DNA of 60,000 nt from Antedon mediterranea (Eukaryota > Echinodermata > Crinoidea > Comatulida > Antedonidae): the NCBI RefSeq assembly GCF_964355755.1, contig NC_092672.1, positions 3,102,001 through 3,162,000 on the forward strand, read 5' to 3'. Both the position numbers and the translations under genes were made by a program. Shown in pieces: positions 37,488 to 51,900 of the stretch (position 1 is the stretch's first letter; the number at the start of each line of letters is the position of its first letter). The notes under the pieces are model-generated. The model was not told the DNA's origin and did not search any database. It saw nothing but the letters and a program-made list of their open reading frames with translations.

Positions 37488-38190
37488 AGCTAACTAATGT
37501 AGAATGGTCATTGTGTAGTAACGAATTGCCTCACAGCTAATGTAGTACTTTACTAGTATCGCTAACTAATGTAGAATGGTCATTATGTAGTAACGAATTG
37601 CCTCACAGCTAATGTAGTACTTTACTATCGCTAACTAATGTAGAATGGTCATTATGTAGTAACGAATTGCCTCACAGCTAATGTAGTACTTTACTATCGC
37701 TAACTAATGTAGAATGGTCATTGTGTAGTAACGAATTGCCTCACAGCTAATGTAGTACTTTACTATCGCTAACTAATGTAGAATGGTCATTATGTAGTAA
37801 CGAATTGCCTCACAGCTAATGTAGTACTTTACTATCGCTAACTAATGTAGAATGGTCATTATGTAGTAACGAATTGCCTCACAGCTAATGTAGTACTTTA
37901 CTATCGCTAACTAATGTAGAATGGTCATTATGTAGTAACGAATTGCCTCACAGCTAATGTAGTACTTTACTATCGCTAACTAATGTAGAATGGTCATTAT
38001 GTAGTAACGAATTGCCTCACAGCTAATGTAGTACTTTACTATCGCTAACTAATGTAGAATGGTCATTGTGTAGTAACGAATTGCCTCACAGCTAATGTAG
38101 TACTTTACTATCGCTAACTAATGTAGAATGGTCATTGTGTAGTAACGAATTGCCTCACAGCTAATGTAGTAGGCCTACTTTACTATCGCT
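37488..38190. repeat. 69-bp minisatellite, about 10 copies, intronic
   Basis: Units run CTAACTAATGTAGAATGGTC, then ATTATGTAGTAACGAATTGC and CTCACAGCTAATGTAGTACTT. They are nearly identical, differing mainly in ATTATG versus ATTGTG. A decayed single copy near 39,255-39,300 may be the ancestor. Confidence 0.9.
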
Positions 38191-39612
38191 AGCAAATGTA
38201 GTATTAAATATTATATATTTCACAAAACCATTAATGCATTAAAAACATGAGATGAGTAGTAGTAATTAGTACGGTCTTTATTTAAATGTATATTTAATTT
38301 CACTTTCTATGGACCAGAGACTCCGAAATAAAAGATTGAATAAATAATAAAATCACATCGTCTTAAGTTTAATTTTACCCATTTAATTATAATTAATTTT
38401 AAAATAAAATGTCTTCATAAAATAATTGATGAGATTTTGTAAACAAAATTAAAAAATAGTAATTCACCATAATATTTCATGTACTGTAGTTACAACCATC
38501 TTAGTTCAAAACATTGTTTAAAGTTTCTGATTAATGATAATTTTCTGTTTGCCGTCTTCTATAATCCCTTTATTTTCATAGATACAGCATTAATTAAGAC
38601 CTATAAATGCACAAAAAAATCTGATTAAAACGTAGAGAATTGTAAATTCAGTTTCAATCATAAAAATCTTAAGCAACAAATAGCCTTTTAACCTAATAAC
38701 ATACATGCATGGTATTTAAAAATATCAACATGTCACACTCTGGGTCGTGTATCCTACTCTTAACGACAAAAGAATAAAATACGTAAAATCAATTTTTTTT
38801 GTATCAAACGTGTGTTTCAAACAGCAGCTCCACGATAATTACCAGTTAATTTAGGATAAATAGCAAGGTTTTAAATTAAATTAATTCGAACACAAGTGCA
38901 ATATTTCAATTTTGAATATAGCAAAAAAATGTATTTACAATTTTAACTTTTCCTATTGAAATTAAATGTCAAAACTATCACTTTGAACTCAATTTCTATT
39001 ATATCTGTTATTTGTTATTGCTTTCGTAAAAAAGTTGTACTGAGATGAATGAAAAATCTTTAATTTGTTTTACTACTTTACAACTCATTTTTTATTTCAA
39101 CTACAAAAAAAAAAAAATTAATATATGCGTGTTACAACGCTAATGTCGTAAACAGTGAAATATCAGCTTTAGTAAAAACCTCCAGCTAGCTACTAATATT
39201 GAAACATCAACAGCTTATGTAGTAAATAAAAAAAAACAAAACAACATCTACTGTAGTTATTGGAGTAACAAAATTGCCTCATAGCTAATGTAGTTGCTAT
39301 GGAGACAGCTGGAGGTTTTAGCATAAGCTGTGGATTGCTCTACATTAAACGGTTGTTACGATTTGCTGGCGACCACCAGTCGTTTAATCATGGAGGTACA
39401 GTATAAAATAATAATAATATTTTATACCTCCATTTAACCGAGTTTTATTTCTGATTGATAATAAATTGTGTTTGTCGCCCTCTATATTATTTACTAGGTT
39501 TACTACTTCGGCGCGGCTCCAGCACTATTTATTGTATTACAATACTAGAAATTGCAAGGCCCTTATTAAATAAAATAAATGTATTGTTTTTGCCATTTTT
39601 CTTCGCATCTAG
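38191..39612. other. Intron; right member of the duplicated block, up to the NACHT exon
   Basis: The second member of the intronic duplication (38,340-39,130) is followed by short TAATGTAG-type words and a polypyrimidine tract ending TTCGCATCTAG at 39,612. No exon is recognised. Confidence 0.5.
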
Positions 39613-41690
39613 ACAAGATTGAAGAATATCTGCTTCAAAGACAAAGGAAATTGTGTAGCCAGGCCAGTAGATTTACACCAGCAACAATGCGTGATAGATA
39701 CAAAGTTGACATTTCGCAGATGTTCACTGATTTAGAACTACTGAAAGAAGGTGACAAGAATGAAGGCTGCAAACCAACAACATTAACAGAAGTGGTAGAT
39801 GTTATCAGTTCCACACCTGGATGTAGAGCTCTTATAGATGGCGAGGGTGGGATAGGTAAAACTACCATATTAAGGCATTTATCATACAACTGGGCTACAC
39901 AATCGATTAAAGCATTTGAAGGCAAAATTGTATTTCTTTTAAGTGTACGTGATTTAGACAAAGATGATAACATTTCCAATCTCATTGTAAAGCAACTGGA
40001 TATGGAAGATTTTAATTTAAATACAGATCTCCCAGAGGACCCACGGTTAATTAAGAAATTCATAAACAAACATAACGATAAAGTTGTACTGCTACTAGAT
40101 GGGTTAGACGAATTGAGATTTAATAATCCAAGCGTAATTAGTCTGTTCAAAAAGAACAACCTAGAAGAAAGTACCGTGATACTTACTTCACGATCAGAAA
40201 ACATAGACGAATTCGTAAAAGAGAGTAACGTACATGTAAGGGTTAAGGGATTTAATAACAAGAGCATAGGAAAGTACATTGACAAACATTTTGAGTATTT
40301 TGAAAAATCACAATTGGGAAAATCCCTTAAAAGGGAATTAGATATTGACACGCATCTTGAAACAGTTTGGCCTAGAGAGCGAGAGCTAAACCATCATGAA
40401 GCGTATGAGTCGTCGTCGTCGGAGGAGGAGGAGTCGTTGTCATCATCATTATCGTCGTCGTCGGAGGAGGAGGAGGATCGAAAACATCCTGAAGCGTATG
40501 CAATGTGCAAAAACCCGATGCTACTTCTTTCACTCTGTATATTGTGGGAAGATAATCAAAGTCTCCCCGAAAATAAAACTGACCTCTTCAAAGAACTCTT
40601 TCGTAGTATTTTGAATCAGTTCAACAAACGAGAAAACATAACAAAGATTTCTGAATTTGAAAAAACACCAGTGAAATATGTAAATGCTATGATTTTATTA
40701 GGGAAATTTATGTATGATAGCTTAAAAGTAAACAAACTTTCAATAAACAAAACGGATTTGACTAAACATTCGAACAAAGCTATGGTTGATATGGCCTTAA
40801 AACTCGGGTTCGTTTATGAAGACGCACAAATTTCAAAATCAAATTTTGATAACATTTTTATGCCTCCTCACAAATTGATAGTAGAGTCATTGGTGGGATT
40901 TTACTTGTGCAAATTATGTGAAAGTGAAGATATTGAGAATGAGTGCTCAGATGTACGAACATTACTTACACCATTGGATGATGATGAGTGGAAGGTGATA
41001 CGAGAGAGTGAGCATTTATACAGAGCGACAGAGTTTGCAATTGGTTTCCTTGGTGATAAAGCTGGCGGTTTCCTCAAGCACTGGGTTACAAATAGTTTGT
41101 CAACATATCGCAATCTGCCGAGAAATTTAAACTTTGTTAAAAAAGAACATAAAGATGCTGTGGTAAATGAATTAATTAATTACATGACAAGCAAAGATTT
41201 AGAAATAAATAATCATTTGGATGATATATCTACCTCCATAAGAATGTTTATTGATTACATTAGTCAAGGTGTACAATGTGACGGGCATTTCATACGTCTA
41301 ATTATGCAATTGTATTGTATGCCATATGGTCGTCATAGAGTCACTGACTTTTGTAGTAAGATGGCATTGGAGCGAAAGGGAAGAGTTATTGCACACATTT
41401 TAGGCATTGAAGGTAAATGTAACTATGTTGGGATTGGGAATCTATCACGTGATGTATTTCATGACTTTGTATCAGAATGTTCTCTCAAACAAGTTCAATT
41501 AGCATTACTTCATCTCTATATCCGTGATAGTAACCTTCGCAACATTGATGTTAATTCAATGTCTTCATTACTCATTATGTGTCCTAAGCTGACGATGCTT
41601 GACATGGAGGGTTGCAATCTATCAGGTGACGTCATTCGTCACCTGTCTGAAAAGTGTTCAATAAGAAATATTACATTTTATCATTATTAG
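39613..41690 (+). CDS. NACHT exon of the DED-NACHT receptor, copy B
   Basis: Acceptor TTCGCATCTAG; the first codon is completed by the phase-1 base of the linker exons. The exon codes 691 residues to the TAG at 41,688-41,690. Walker A GEGGIGKTT lies about 80 residues in, then Walker B LLLDGLDEL, a sensor-like ILTSRSE and NPMLLLSLC. A Ser/Glu-rich insert (40,372-40,486) is absent from copy A. The C-terminus has one or two LRR-like strands (LTMLDMEGCNLSGDVI). Spliced with DED exon and four linkers it gives 946 residues. By family knowledge it should oligomerise on NTP binding and pass the signal through the DED. The ligand is unknown and only a short LRR is present. Confidence 0.85.
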
Positions 41691-42642
41691 TTTTCACTGA
41701 TAACGTATGTTACTTCTACTATATAACAAACACATTTTAAAATCTCGCAGCAAGCAGGTGTCAATTTTTAATATCGCAAATAATTGCATTTCTAACATTA
41801 AATTTGTATACAATATAAAAACGACCTTTTATGTATAAATCGTATAGTAGATTAAATCAATATGATAATCTAAAACAATAGCTTTTATAAAATGTTTTTA
41901 AATATTTTATTTTGCCATCATACTTACCTTCATCGACGGAGCGCGCGCGCGTACTTCCGCACGCGGCACACTAGCAACGCAAGTAATAATTATTAACAGC
42001 TGTAGCAATGCAGATAAACAAGAATGTTTGTTTCTTATTCATTATTATCTTTATAAGCTGTGCTGCCATATTTAATTTAAATTATTCTTTTATAATAATG
42101 CAATGTTTTTTACTTGATATATTGTATAGAATTGGTTGTGCGTGTTTTAAAGTAATTATGTGATAATATTATATTAAATGTAATTAATACAACTCTTTAT
42201 AATTAGGTGTGCTGGTTAAATACTAAAAGTAAAGTGGTACAACTTGAAACTACAAAACATAACATGAACATAGTGATGAAACGTAATTTGTTATCAAAAT
42301 GAAAACGTAATTAGAAATTATATTAACAAATAAACGCATTATGAGATGTCTTTGGCACAGTAACAACAGAAAAAAGTTGTAGTAGAATTTGTAAAACTAA
42401 AAATAACAAAAATAAAACAATGAAGACATTATATAATATAGTTTGATATCAATGATTAGTTTCATTGCTGTGTTTTTAAATATATTTTTTGATGTATACT
42501 TATTTGTTGATGTAGAAATAGTGAAATATAATTATGTATAAAATAAATTTAAGGGTGAAAATATATAGATTGGAATAATTAAAAGTTCTACTTAATTTTC
42601 AGATATATTTGTGTACAGTCTTTGATTTTCTGTATGTTGTAA
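41691..42642. other. Intergenic 3' flank of NLR copy B
   Basis: Collinear with 1,648-2,626, with small indels. AATAAA motifs near 42,410 and 42,542 could end the transcript. No gene is seen. Confidence 0.6.
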
Positions 42643-43212
42643 GAGTAATAACACTTGGTGTTAACAATAGTTTAAACCTGAACACTGTGCTGACTTGTAA
42701 TAACACTTGGTGTTAACAATAGTTTAAACCTGAACACTGTGCTGACTTGTAATAACACTTGGTGTTAACAATAGTTTAAACCTGAACACTGTGCTGACTT
42801 GTAATAACACTTGGTGTTAAAAATAGTTTAAACCTCAACACTGTGCTGAATTGTAATAACACTTGGTGTTAACAATAGTTTAAACCTGAACACTGTGCTG
42901 ACTTGTAATAACACTTGGTGTTAACAATAGTTTAAACCTGAACACTGTGCTGACTTGTAATAACACTTGGTGTTAAAAATAGTTTAAACCTCAACACTGT
43001 GCTGAATTGTAATAACACTTGGTGTTAACAATAGTTTAAACCTGAACACTGTGCTGACTTGTAATAACACTTGGTGTTAACAATAGTTTAAACCTGAACA
43101 CTGTGCTGACTTGTTATAACACTTGGTGTTAACAATAGTTTAAACCTGAACACTGTGCTGACTTGTAATAACACTTGGTGTTAACAATAGTTTAAACCTG
43201 AACACTGTGCTG
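42643..43212. repeat. 52-bp tandem repeat, 11 copies
   Basis: Same unit as at 2,627-2,780, with palindrome TAACACTTGGTGTTA. The cores fall every 52 bp from about 42,650 to 43,170. Two variant units (GTTAAAAATAG with CCTCAACACTG, followed by GAATTG) occur four units apart, showing a duplicated 4-unit block. Confidence 0.9.
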
Positions 43213-43396
43213 TGCAGAAAACAACAGTAAGTACTTGCATAGAAATAAATGTCATAAATACCATTAACAATCCCAGATTTCAATTTGTGCAATATTGGGT
43301 ATACAGTATGTGAATCCAGTACTGAGATCTTTAACTCCATGACATTCTCATCGCAGGATTCCAGAACCTTAAACACTTCATTCTCCTTTACTGGTT

Positions 43397-44830
<1,434 letters not shown>

Positions 44831-44902
44831 GGAGGGGATGCTAGTCAAGTCGCCCCATCGCAAAGTCGCCCCATACAAAGTCGCCCCTTACACAGTCGCC
44901 CC

Positions 44903-46547
44903 CGTATCCGGATATTCACCCCCTGGACATTTACCCCCCGGACAACTACCCCCCGGACAACCACCACCTGGACCACTACCCCCTTAGGACAACTACCCCT
45001 TTAGGACAACTACCCCCCGGACAAATACCCCCCGGACAACTACCCCCTTAGGACAAAAACCCCCTTAGGACAACTACCCCCTGGACAACTACCCCCCGGA
45101 CAATTACCCCCTAGGAACAATTACCCCCCGGACAATTACCCCCCGGACAATTACCACCCAGAAAACTATCCCTTTAGAACACCCTAACCACCCAGACCAT
45201 TCAACAACCCTGACTCTGCAACTATTAATTAATAACTATATTTTAATTCGTTACTTTGACGAATTACTATTCATTATTGTAAACAAAAGTAAAAGATTGA
45301 ACATAAATATAGCCTGGTGGTATAAACTGAAGATTGTCACACATGATCATAGGATAGTCGAACGTATTATATAGTACTCCATGTATTTACTGTAAAGACT
45401 GGGTTCGCTAATAATAATAATAATTTTTGCGTCAGGACAATGCTTCGATAACCACTTAATTTTTGTCTCAAATTTGTCATATATGTATTTTTGTACACTT
45501 GAAGAATAATATCACTTTTGATATTTGACCTCAATGTTCACTCACCGAATAAACGTCGATCTTTAAATAAATTCCCCTCAAATAAACGGTGACCATGTCA
45601 CTCCCATGAAACATCATATGGAATAATCGGCGTCTATTTCCATTAGATTATACCCTCTCCCATTGAATAAACAACTTTCTTCCAATAAATGTCCATCTAA
45701 AAACCACCTAAACAATAAACAGCCCAGGCCGTTTTTTCAATAAATACGGTACTTTAAATCTAGCACATCTAGGGTCTAGCGTGCTGTTAAACAGAATAAT
45801 CGGTTAAAAACGGGTGTTTCGAAACTAGAGACCCGAGACCAGAGACCAGAGACCCGAGACCCAATACGAAAAGGGAGACCTAAATATACGAAAAGGGAGA
45901 CCCACGTACGAAAAGGGAGACCCCACTATACGAAAAGGGAGACCCCACTATACGAAAAGGGAGACCCTAATATACGAAAAGGGAGACCTAAATATACGAA
46001 AAGGGAGACCAAATATACGAAAAGGGAGACCCAAAAATACGAAATGGGAGACCTAAATATACGAAAAGGGAGACCCACTATAAGAAAAGGGAGACCCCAC
46101 TATACGAAAAGAGAGACCACACTATACGAAAAGGGAGACCCTAATATACGAAAAGGGAGACCCAAATATAGGTCTCCCTTTTCGTATTGGGTCTCGTGTC
46201 AGGTCTCTGGTCTCGGGTCTCTAGTTTCGAAACACCCGTTAAAAACAGATGATTTCATTTTTACAGAAACCGGTCCTATATATTTGTCTACTTTTGGATT
46301 GGGGGAGGGGGTAGTTGACCGGGGGGTAGTTGACCGGGGGGTAGTTATCCTAAGGGGGTAGTTGTCCTAAGGGGGTGGTTGTCCGGGGGGTAGTTGTCCG
46401 GGGGGTTGTTATCCTAAGGGGGTTGTTGTCCTAAGGGGGTAGTTGTCCGGGGGGTAGTTGTCCGGGGGGTAGTTTTCCTAAGGGGGTAGTTGTCCGGGTG
46501 GTAAACATCCGGGGGGTACCTGTCTAGGGGGTAGGTGTCCTAGAACC
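44903..46547 (+). mobile_element. Terminal-array transposon, element II (1,645 bp), copy 2
   Basis: AGTCGCCCC lies on both sides (44,894-44,902 and 46,548-46,556): a 9-bp target duplication of a word of element I. The ends CGTATCCGGATATTC and GTCCTAGAACC match the inverse of the copy at 19.6 kb. It is nearly identical to that copy, includes the same nested element III, and has no transposase. Confidence 0.9.
45812..46237. mobile_element. Terminal-array transposon, element III (426 bp), nested copy 2
   Basis: GTTAAAAAC at 45,803-45,811 and 46,238-46,246. Same 426-bp length and same position within element II as the copy at 19,934, so it travelled inside element II. Confidence 0.9.
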
Positions 46548-47938
46548 AGTCGCCCCATCGCAAAGTCGCCCCAAAACAAAGTCGCCCCGACACAGTCGCC
46601 CTATCGCAAAGTCGCCCCATCGCAAAGTCGCCCCAACGCAAAGTCGCTCCATCGCAAAGTCGCCCCATCACAAAGTCGCCCTATCGCAAAGTCGCCCCAA
46701 AACGTTAAAAAATAGTTTACAAGTGCGTAAAATGTTGCAATGATACACAAAATAACACAACGTGTAGGCATAAAAGGGGAAGCCCCGCCATGTAGTCTCG
46801 GGTCACACGATCGGCACGCACCCCCATATCAGAGAGGAAGCCCCCGACTAATCACTCGGTCGCACTCAGCGGTCGCACTAACGTGCTAGCTTACCAGAGG
46901 GAAACCCCCGTAATTACTCCGCCGTTGCCGTTGTCGCACTCTACAATGCACCATCTGAAGATGGGGAAACCCCGCCGGAGTTTTACGATGATATCAGTCG
47001 CGTTCGAAATCGGTGGCGATAAAATGATGTTATACGATCTAGATTATTTTTACTTTGGTCGATGAATATTTATTATTATTATTAGGCCTATATTAATAAT
47101 TGATTTTTGTTTTTTATTCTACACATTTATACATTTATTATATTATCCTAAAAAATGAGCTGGTATCGCGTAGGTTGAAGAAATTGTAATTGTGGCTCTG
47201 GTAACTAATTTTAAAATCATATAACATTTTCGAAACTATAAATCAGGGATAATCTTTTTAAAACTTTCAAACAAGGGACTATTTTTTTAATGATTTTTAA
47301 AAAGCACATCACTCCATTAAAACCTGCTGTAAAATACAAATTAAAACACATATTATGTATATAATAGGATAAACATTAATGTATACGACATTTAGCGCGA
47401 CCAAAGTAACAACGCAATCGATATCAAACGCAACCGATACGATTAAAACCGTGGGCGACTTTGCGATGGGGCGACTTTGCGTTGGGGCGACTTTGCGATG
47501 GGGCGAATTTGCGATGGGGCGACTTTGTAATGGGGCGACTTTGAGATGGGGCGACTGTGCCGGGGCGACTTTGTTTTGGGGCGACTTTGCGATGGGGCGA
47601 CTTTGTATTGGGCGACTTTGTATGGGGCGACTTTGCGATGGGGCGACTTGACTGGATCCCGGTGGAGGTAGATAGAGGTCTACATGGACCATGGTCGATC
47701 GTGGTTGAGGTATTTAATAACTCCATTGTTTGTGTGTAGCAGCTATAGTATAATCTTCACGTATGTCACGCACTGTCATCCTGCTGTGAGAAGATGAAGA
47801 CAATTCTGATCAGACATTGAGGTCACCTACGTTAATTAGGCCTAGGCCTAGTAGTAGACTCTAAACTAGATACTTCCCTCCTCCGACTCTCCAGAGTTGT
47901 TGTTTGTGGGCTAGGCTAGGGGAGAAAAGAGTGGTACA

Positions 47939-48760
47939 TATGTTATGCGCGATTTGAACGATTTGCGCAATTTGAAATTGCGCAAAGAAATCCTTGCGCA
48001 ATTTGAAATTGCGCAAAGAATTCTTGCGCAATTTAAATTTGCGCAATGATTTTTTTGCGCAATTTCAAATTGCGCAATCAACTTGCGCAATTTCAAATTG
48101 CGCAAGAAAATCTTTGCGCAATTTTAAATTGCGCTGCACAATTTGTAAATTGCGCAAGATAGTTCTTGCGCAATATGACACCTTTGCGCAATTTGAAAAC
48201 GAACTGTAAATTTTCCCATACATGGCTAGGAGGCTAGGCCTAGGCAGAGGAGTTTAAAATTTAGTATTTTATTATAAATAAATAAGACCATTTCAATGAA
48301 GATAATGTTTAATACTCACTTTTTAAGTTTTTAATATTAGTTTAAGCTAGGCCATGTAACCTAGTCAGTATCAGTAGTCCAGACCCTAGCTAGGCTAGAG
48401 TAGTATAGCCGGCCGCCCGCGCCGCGCCCGCCTGGTGGAACACCACCGCTTCGTTTTCCTTCGTCGGTTCTTCGACGGTATGCTAACTTATAACAATATT
48501 TGCACTACTAAAATAAGGAAATGCGATATTTATCTTTAATTTTGAATCATTCTTAGAAATTACTATAAAAACATGGGTGTGCATGATTTCACAATCTGTT
48601 TAAAAACCTTGCGCAATTTGCAGATTACTTGCGCAATTTAATACGTTGCTTGCGCAATTTGAAACACATGTTTCAATTCAAATTGCGCAAGGATTTTTTT
48701 TGCGCAATTTCAAATTGCGCAAATCGTTCAAATCGCGCATAACACATACACCGAATGCCG
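47939..48760. mobile_element. GCGCAA-palindrome element (822 bp)
   Basis: GTGGTACA flanks it (47,931-47,938 and 48,761-48,768). Copy A has the uninterrupted GAGTGGTACACG (near 8,430), so this is an 8-bp target duplication. Inverted ends share TTATGCGCGATTTGAACGAT. Subterminal arrays repeat TTGCGCAATTTGAAATTGCG, itself palindromic, about ten times on the left and about four on the right. The core (48,220-48,600) is non-coding. Confidence 0.85.
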
Positions 48761-48978
48761 GTGGTACACCCTGCTGGCTGGCTGTGTGTGATAATTGTCA
48801 CGTTAGTTAGGTGCCAGGCAGGCACCAGTAGGCCTAGCGTAATACCAAAACAGAAAAAAACTATAAACACCCAGCTTACCTAAGTTTTGTGTCTCTTAAA
48901 GAACAGGTTAGGCCTACACCTTTTATATTATTCATAAAGGCCGCGCTGTGTGAATTGATACCAAAACCATACTAGTAG

Positions 48979-51900
48979 AGGCTATATATGGTTTGACCTT
49001 GAAAAAATTCTAATAAAAGGTCTTTTGGTATTTTCTTGTAGCTTTAGGTGTCAATAATTACCAAAAAATTTTTGCAGCCTTCTAGTTGCTGCGTTAGTGA
49101 GATATTGAGGGTCAAAGGTCAGTGACCTTTTTGTGGCATTTGATGGCTCATAACTCCTCAACTCCTGGGTTTAAAAAGACAAATGTGGTTTCTACATCTA
49201 TGTTTTAGTGGTCAAACAACAAAATAAAGTTTTTGCAAATTTCGGGTTACTTGTGCCATTGGTCAGATAGTCGGGTCAAAGGTCATTGACCTTTATTCAT
49301 TAATAACTACTGCTAGTGTAGGACCTGAGTAAGATTTGTATGCATTCAATTTAGGAGAGAATATCTCAACTGTTATAGGATAATTTGACCCCAAGGAACA
49401 ATATGGGATATGTGTCAAATTCGTTATCTGGGGCGAAAATGCCCAAAATCGGGGTCAAGGGTTAGAAATGTGTCGTTCTTATATCTCGACAACCACTTGT
49501 CATACAGATTTGCTTTTGGTGTCAAATTGTTCAGAATATACATATTTATATTCGGTCTAACACAACTTTTACCCAAAAAAATGACCGGAAATGCTTTTAC
49601 TGACCTTTGACCAAAAAACACATTTTCGGGTTAAATTATTATTTAAAATGTCAATGGACACACTGTATGGTATCAAATGAAAACATATACAATATGCTAC
49701 CCATTGCTACCCAACTTGTATTGAACATTTTTTAATTAGGAATCTAATCTTATGGAAAATGTGCCTAATTTGATTACTTTTATACAAAAAATGAATATTT
49801 AGTAGCGTAATTGTTGTGCTTATTTATATAATGTTAAATAATTTTAAATAAGTGTTTGGAAGAACTATTTGGTATCAAATAAAAGCCCATACAATATTCT
49901 ATCCATTGCTATCCAACTTGTAATACAAATCTGTAATTATGATGCTACTTTGGTGAAAAATGTGCATATTTTATTGCTTTTTGACAAAAATGGGTATACA
50001 TTACCAGATAATTTATTTTGGTTTATTTATGATATTAAATAATTCAAATGTTTGAAAAGACATATTTGGTATCAAAGGAAAGCACATACAATATGCTACC
50101 TAACTTGTATTTAATTATGTGATGTTATTTTTGGAAAATATGCATATATTTTTATTAAATTTAGACAAAAATGAGTATAAATTAATGTAAGTTTATTTTG
50201 GGTGAAATAATTCTAGCGTTGTAATGAAATATTTGGTATAAAAAAGAAAAGAATTAGTTGTAGTTTATTAAGTTCTTTATTTGGTAGACCAAACAAAATG
50301 GCATTGCAGTAGTCTAACCGTGATGTTATTAGTGCATGGACAAGTTTAATAAGCGAGGAGTGGGTTAAGGATTTGCGAATTGATCTTATGTTACGAAGGT
50401 GGTAGGTATCAGATTTACTAATGTTGTTGATATGTCTGGACATAATCATTGCTGAGTCAAATACAACTCCGATATATCTAACCTCCAACGATGATGTGAT
50501 TGATGTTTCTAGCAATGGCCAATTTCTTGAAGTGTTTTGAATGAATAAATAAGATTTCTGTTTTACCAGGGTTAAAAAGAGCATGTTTTTAGTTAGCCAA
50601 TCCTGAACATCAACAACACAAGCTTCGATAACCGACTTCGCCTCATTAAACTCTGCTGAATTAAAGCTGATGTATCATCTGCGTACACATGATATTGGAC
50701 ACAATGTCTCTTAATGATATCACTCATGGGCGAGGTGTAAACTAAAAACAATACTGGACCCAGTATTGATCCTTGAGGAACACCGCATTTCAGGTCGATA
50801 GAGGTGGATTTGACATTACCAATCTGGACCTGCTGCTTCCTAGAAGACAAATATTACTTGAACTAATTTAGAGCAGATCCACGGATACCAATAGACGAGA
50901 GTCTTGCAATAATAATGGAATAGTCCATGGTATCAGAAGCTGCCGACAGGTCGAGGTACACAGAAAAAAGACAATTACCTTTATCCAGAGCTAAAATAAT
51001 ATCATTATGCACCTTGAGAATGGCTGACTCTGTACTGTGGCGCTTTCTATATGCTGATTGAAGAGGGTCGAACAGATTATTGTCGTCAAGAAAATGTATG
51101 AGATCTAAAGCAACGCATTTCTCAAGGATCTTAGATAAGAAAGCGACATTAGAAATAGATCGAAAATTTGCCATGCAAGTATGTGAAGGTGTCTTTAAAA
51201 TAAGTGTAACTAGACCCAACTTCAAATCATCAGGAAAGGTCGTACCAGTTGATAAAGATAAATTAATAATAATTCTAAATACTGAAGTCAATTATGTTAT
51301 GTAAGTTATATTCTTAATTAAAAATGTTTAATACCAGTTGGGTAGCAATGGGTAGCATATTGTATATGCTTTCATTTTATACCATACAGTGTGTCCATTG
51401 ACATTTTATGGAATAATTTAACCCGAAAATGTGTTTTTTGGTCATTTTTTGGTCAAAGGTCAGTAAAAGCATTTCCGGTCATTTTTTGGGGTAAAAGTTG
51501 TGTTAGACTGAATATAAATATGTATATTCTGAACAATTTGACACCAAAAGCAAATCTGTATGACAAGTGGTTGTCGAGATATAAGAACCACACATTTCTA
51601 ACCTTTGACCCCGATTTTGGGCATGTTCGCCCCAGATAACGAATTTGACACATATCCCATATTGTTCCTTGGGGTCAAATTATCCTATAACAGTTGAGAT
51701 ATTCTCTCCTAAATTGAATGCATACAAATCTTACTCAGGTCCTACACTAGCAGTAGTTGAATGAATGAAGGTCAATGACCTTTGACCTGACTATCTGACC
51801 AATGGCACAAGTAACCCGAAATTTGCAAAAACATTATTTTGTTGTTTGACCACTAAAACATAGATGTAGGCACAACATTTGTCTTTTTAAACCCAGGAGT

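Larger units (their letters stand above)
44836..47660. mobile_element. Terminal-array transposon, element I (carrying elements II and III)
   Basis: GGTGGAGG flanks it on both sides (44,828-44,835 and 47,661-47,668). The inverted ends share AGTCAAGTCGCCCCATCGCA and continue as arrays of AGTCGCCCC and CGCAA words (44,845-44,902 and 46,548-46,700 on the left; 47,448-47,655 on the right). Without element II it would be about 1.17 kb. The core 46,705-47,440 has no convincing gene. The matching place in copy A (near 8,225) has no insertion, although its flank differs by about 70 bp. Confidence 0.85.

Noticed and set aside
47309-47739. Frames rich in SRPIQSRPI or GRLCDGATL
   Set aside because: They are translations of the AGTCGCCCC terminal array of element I.
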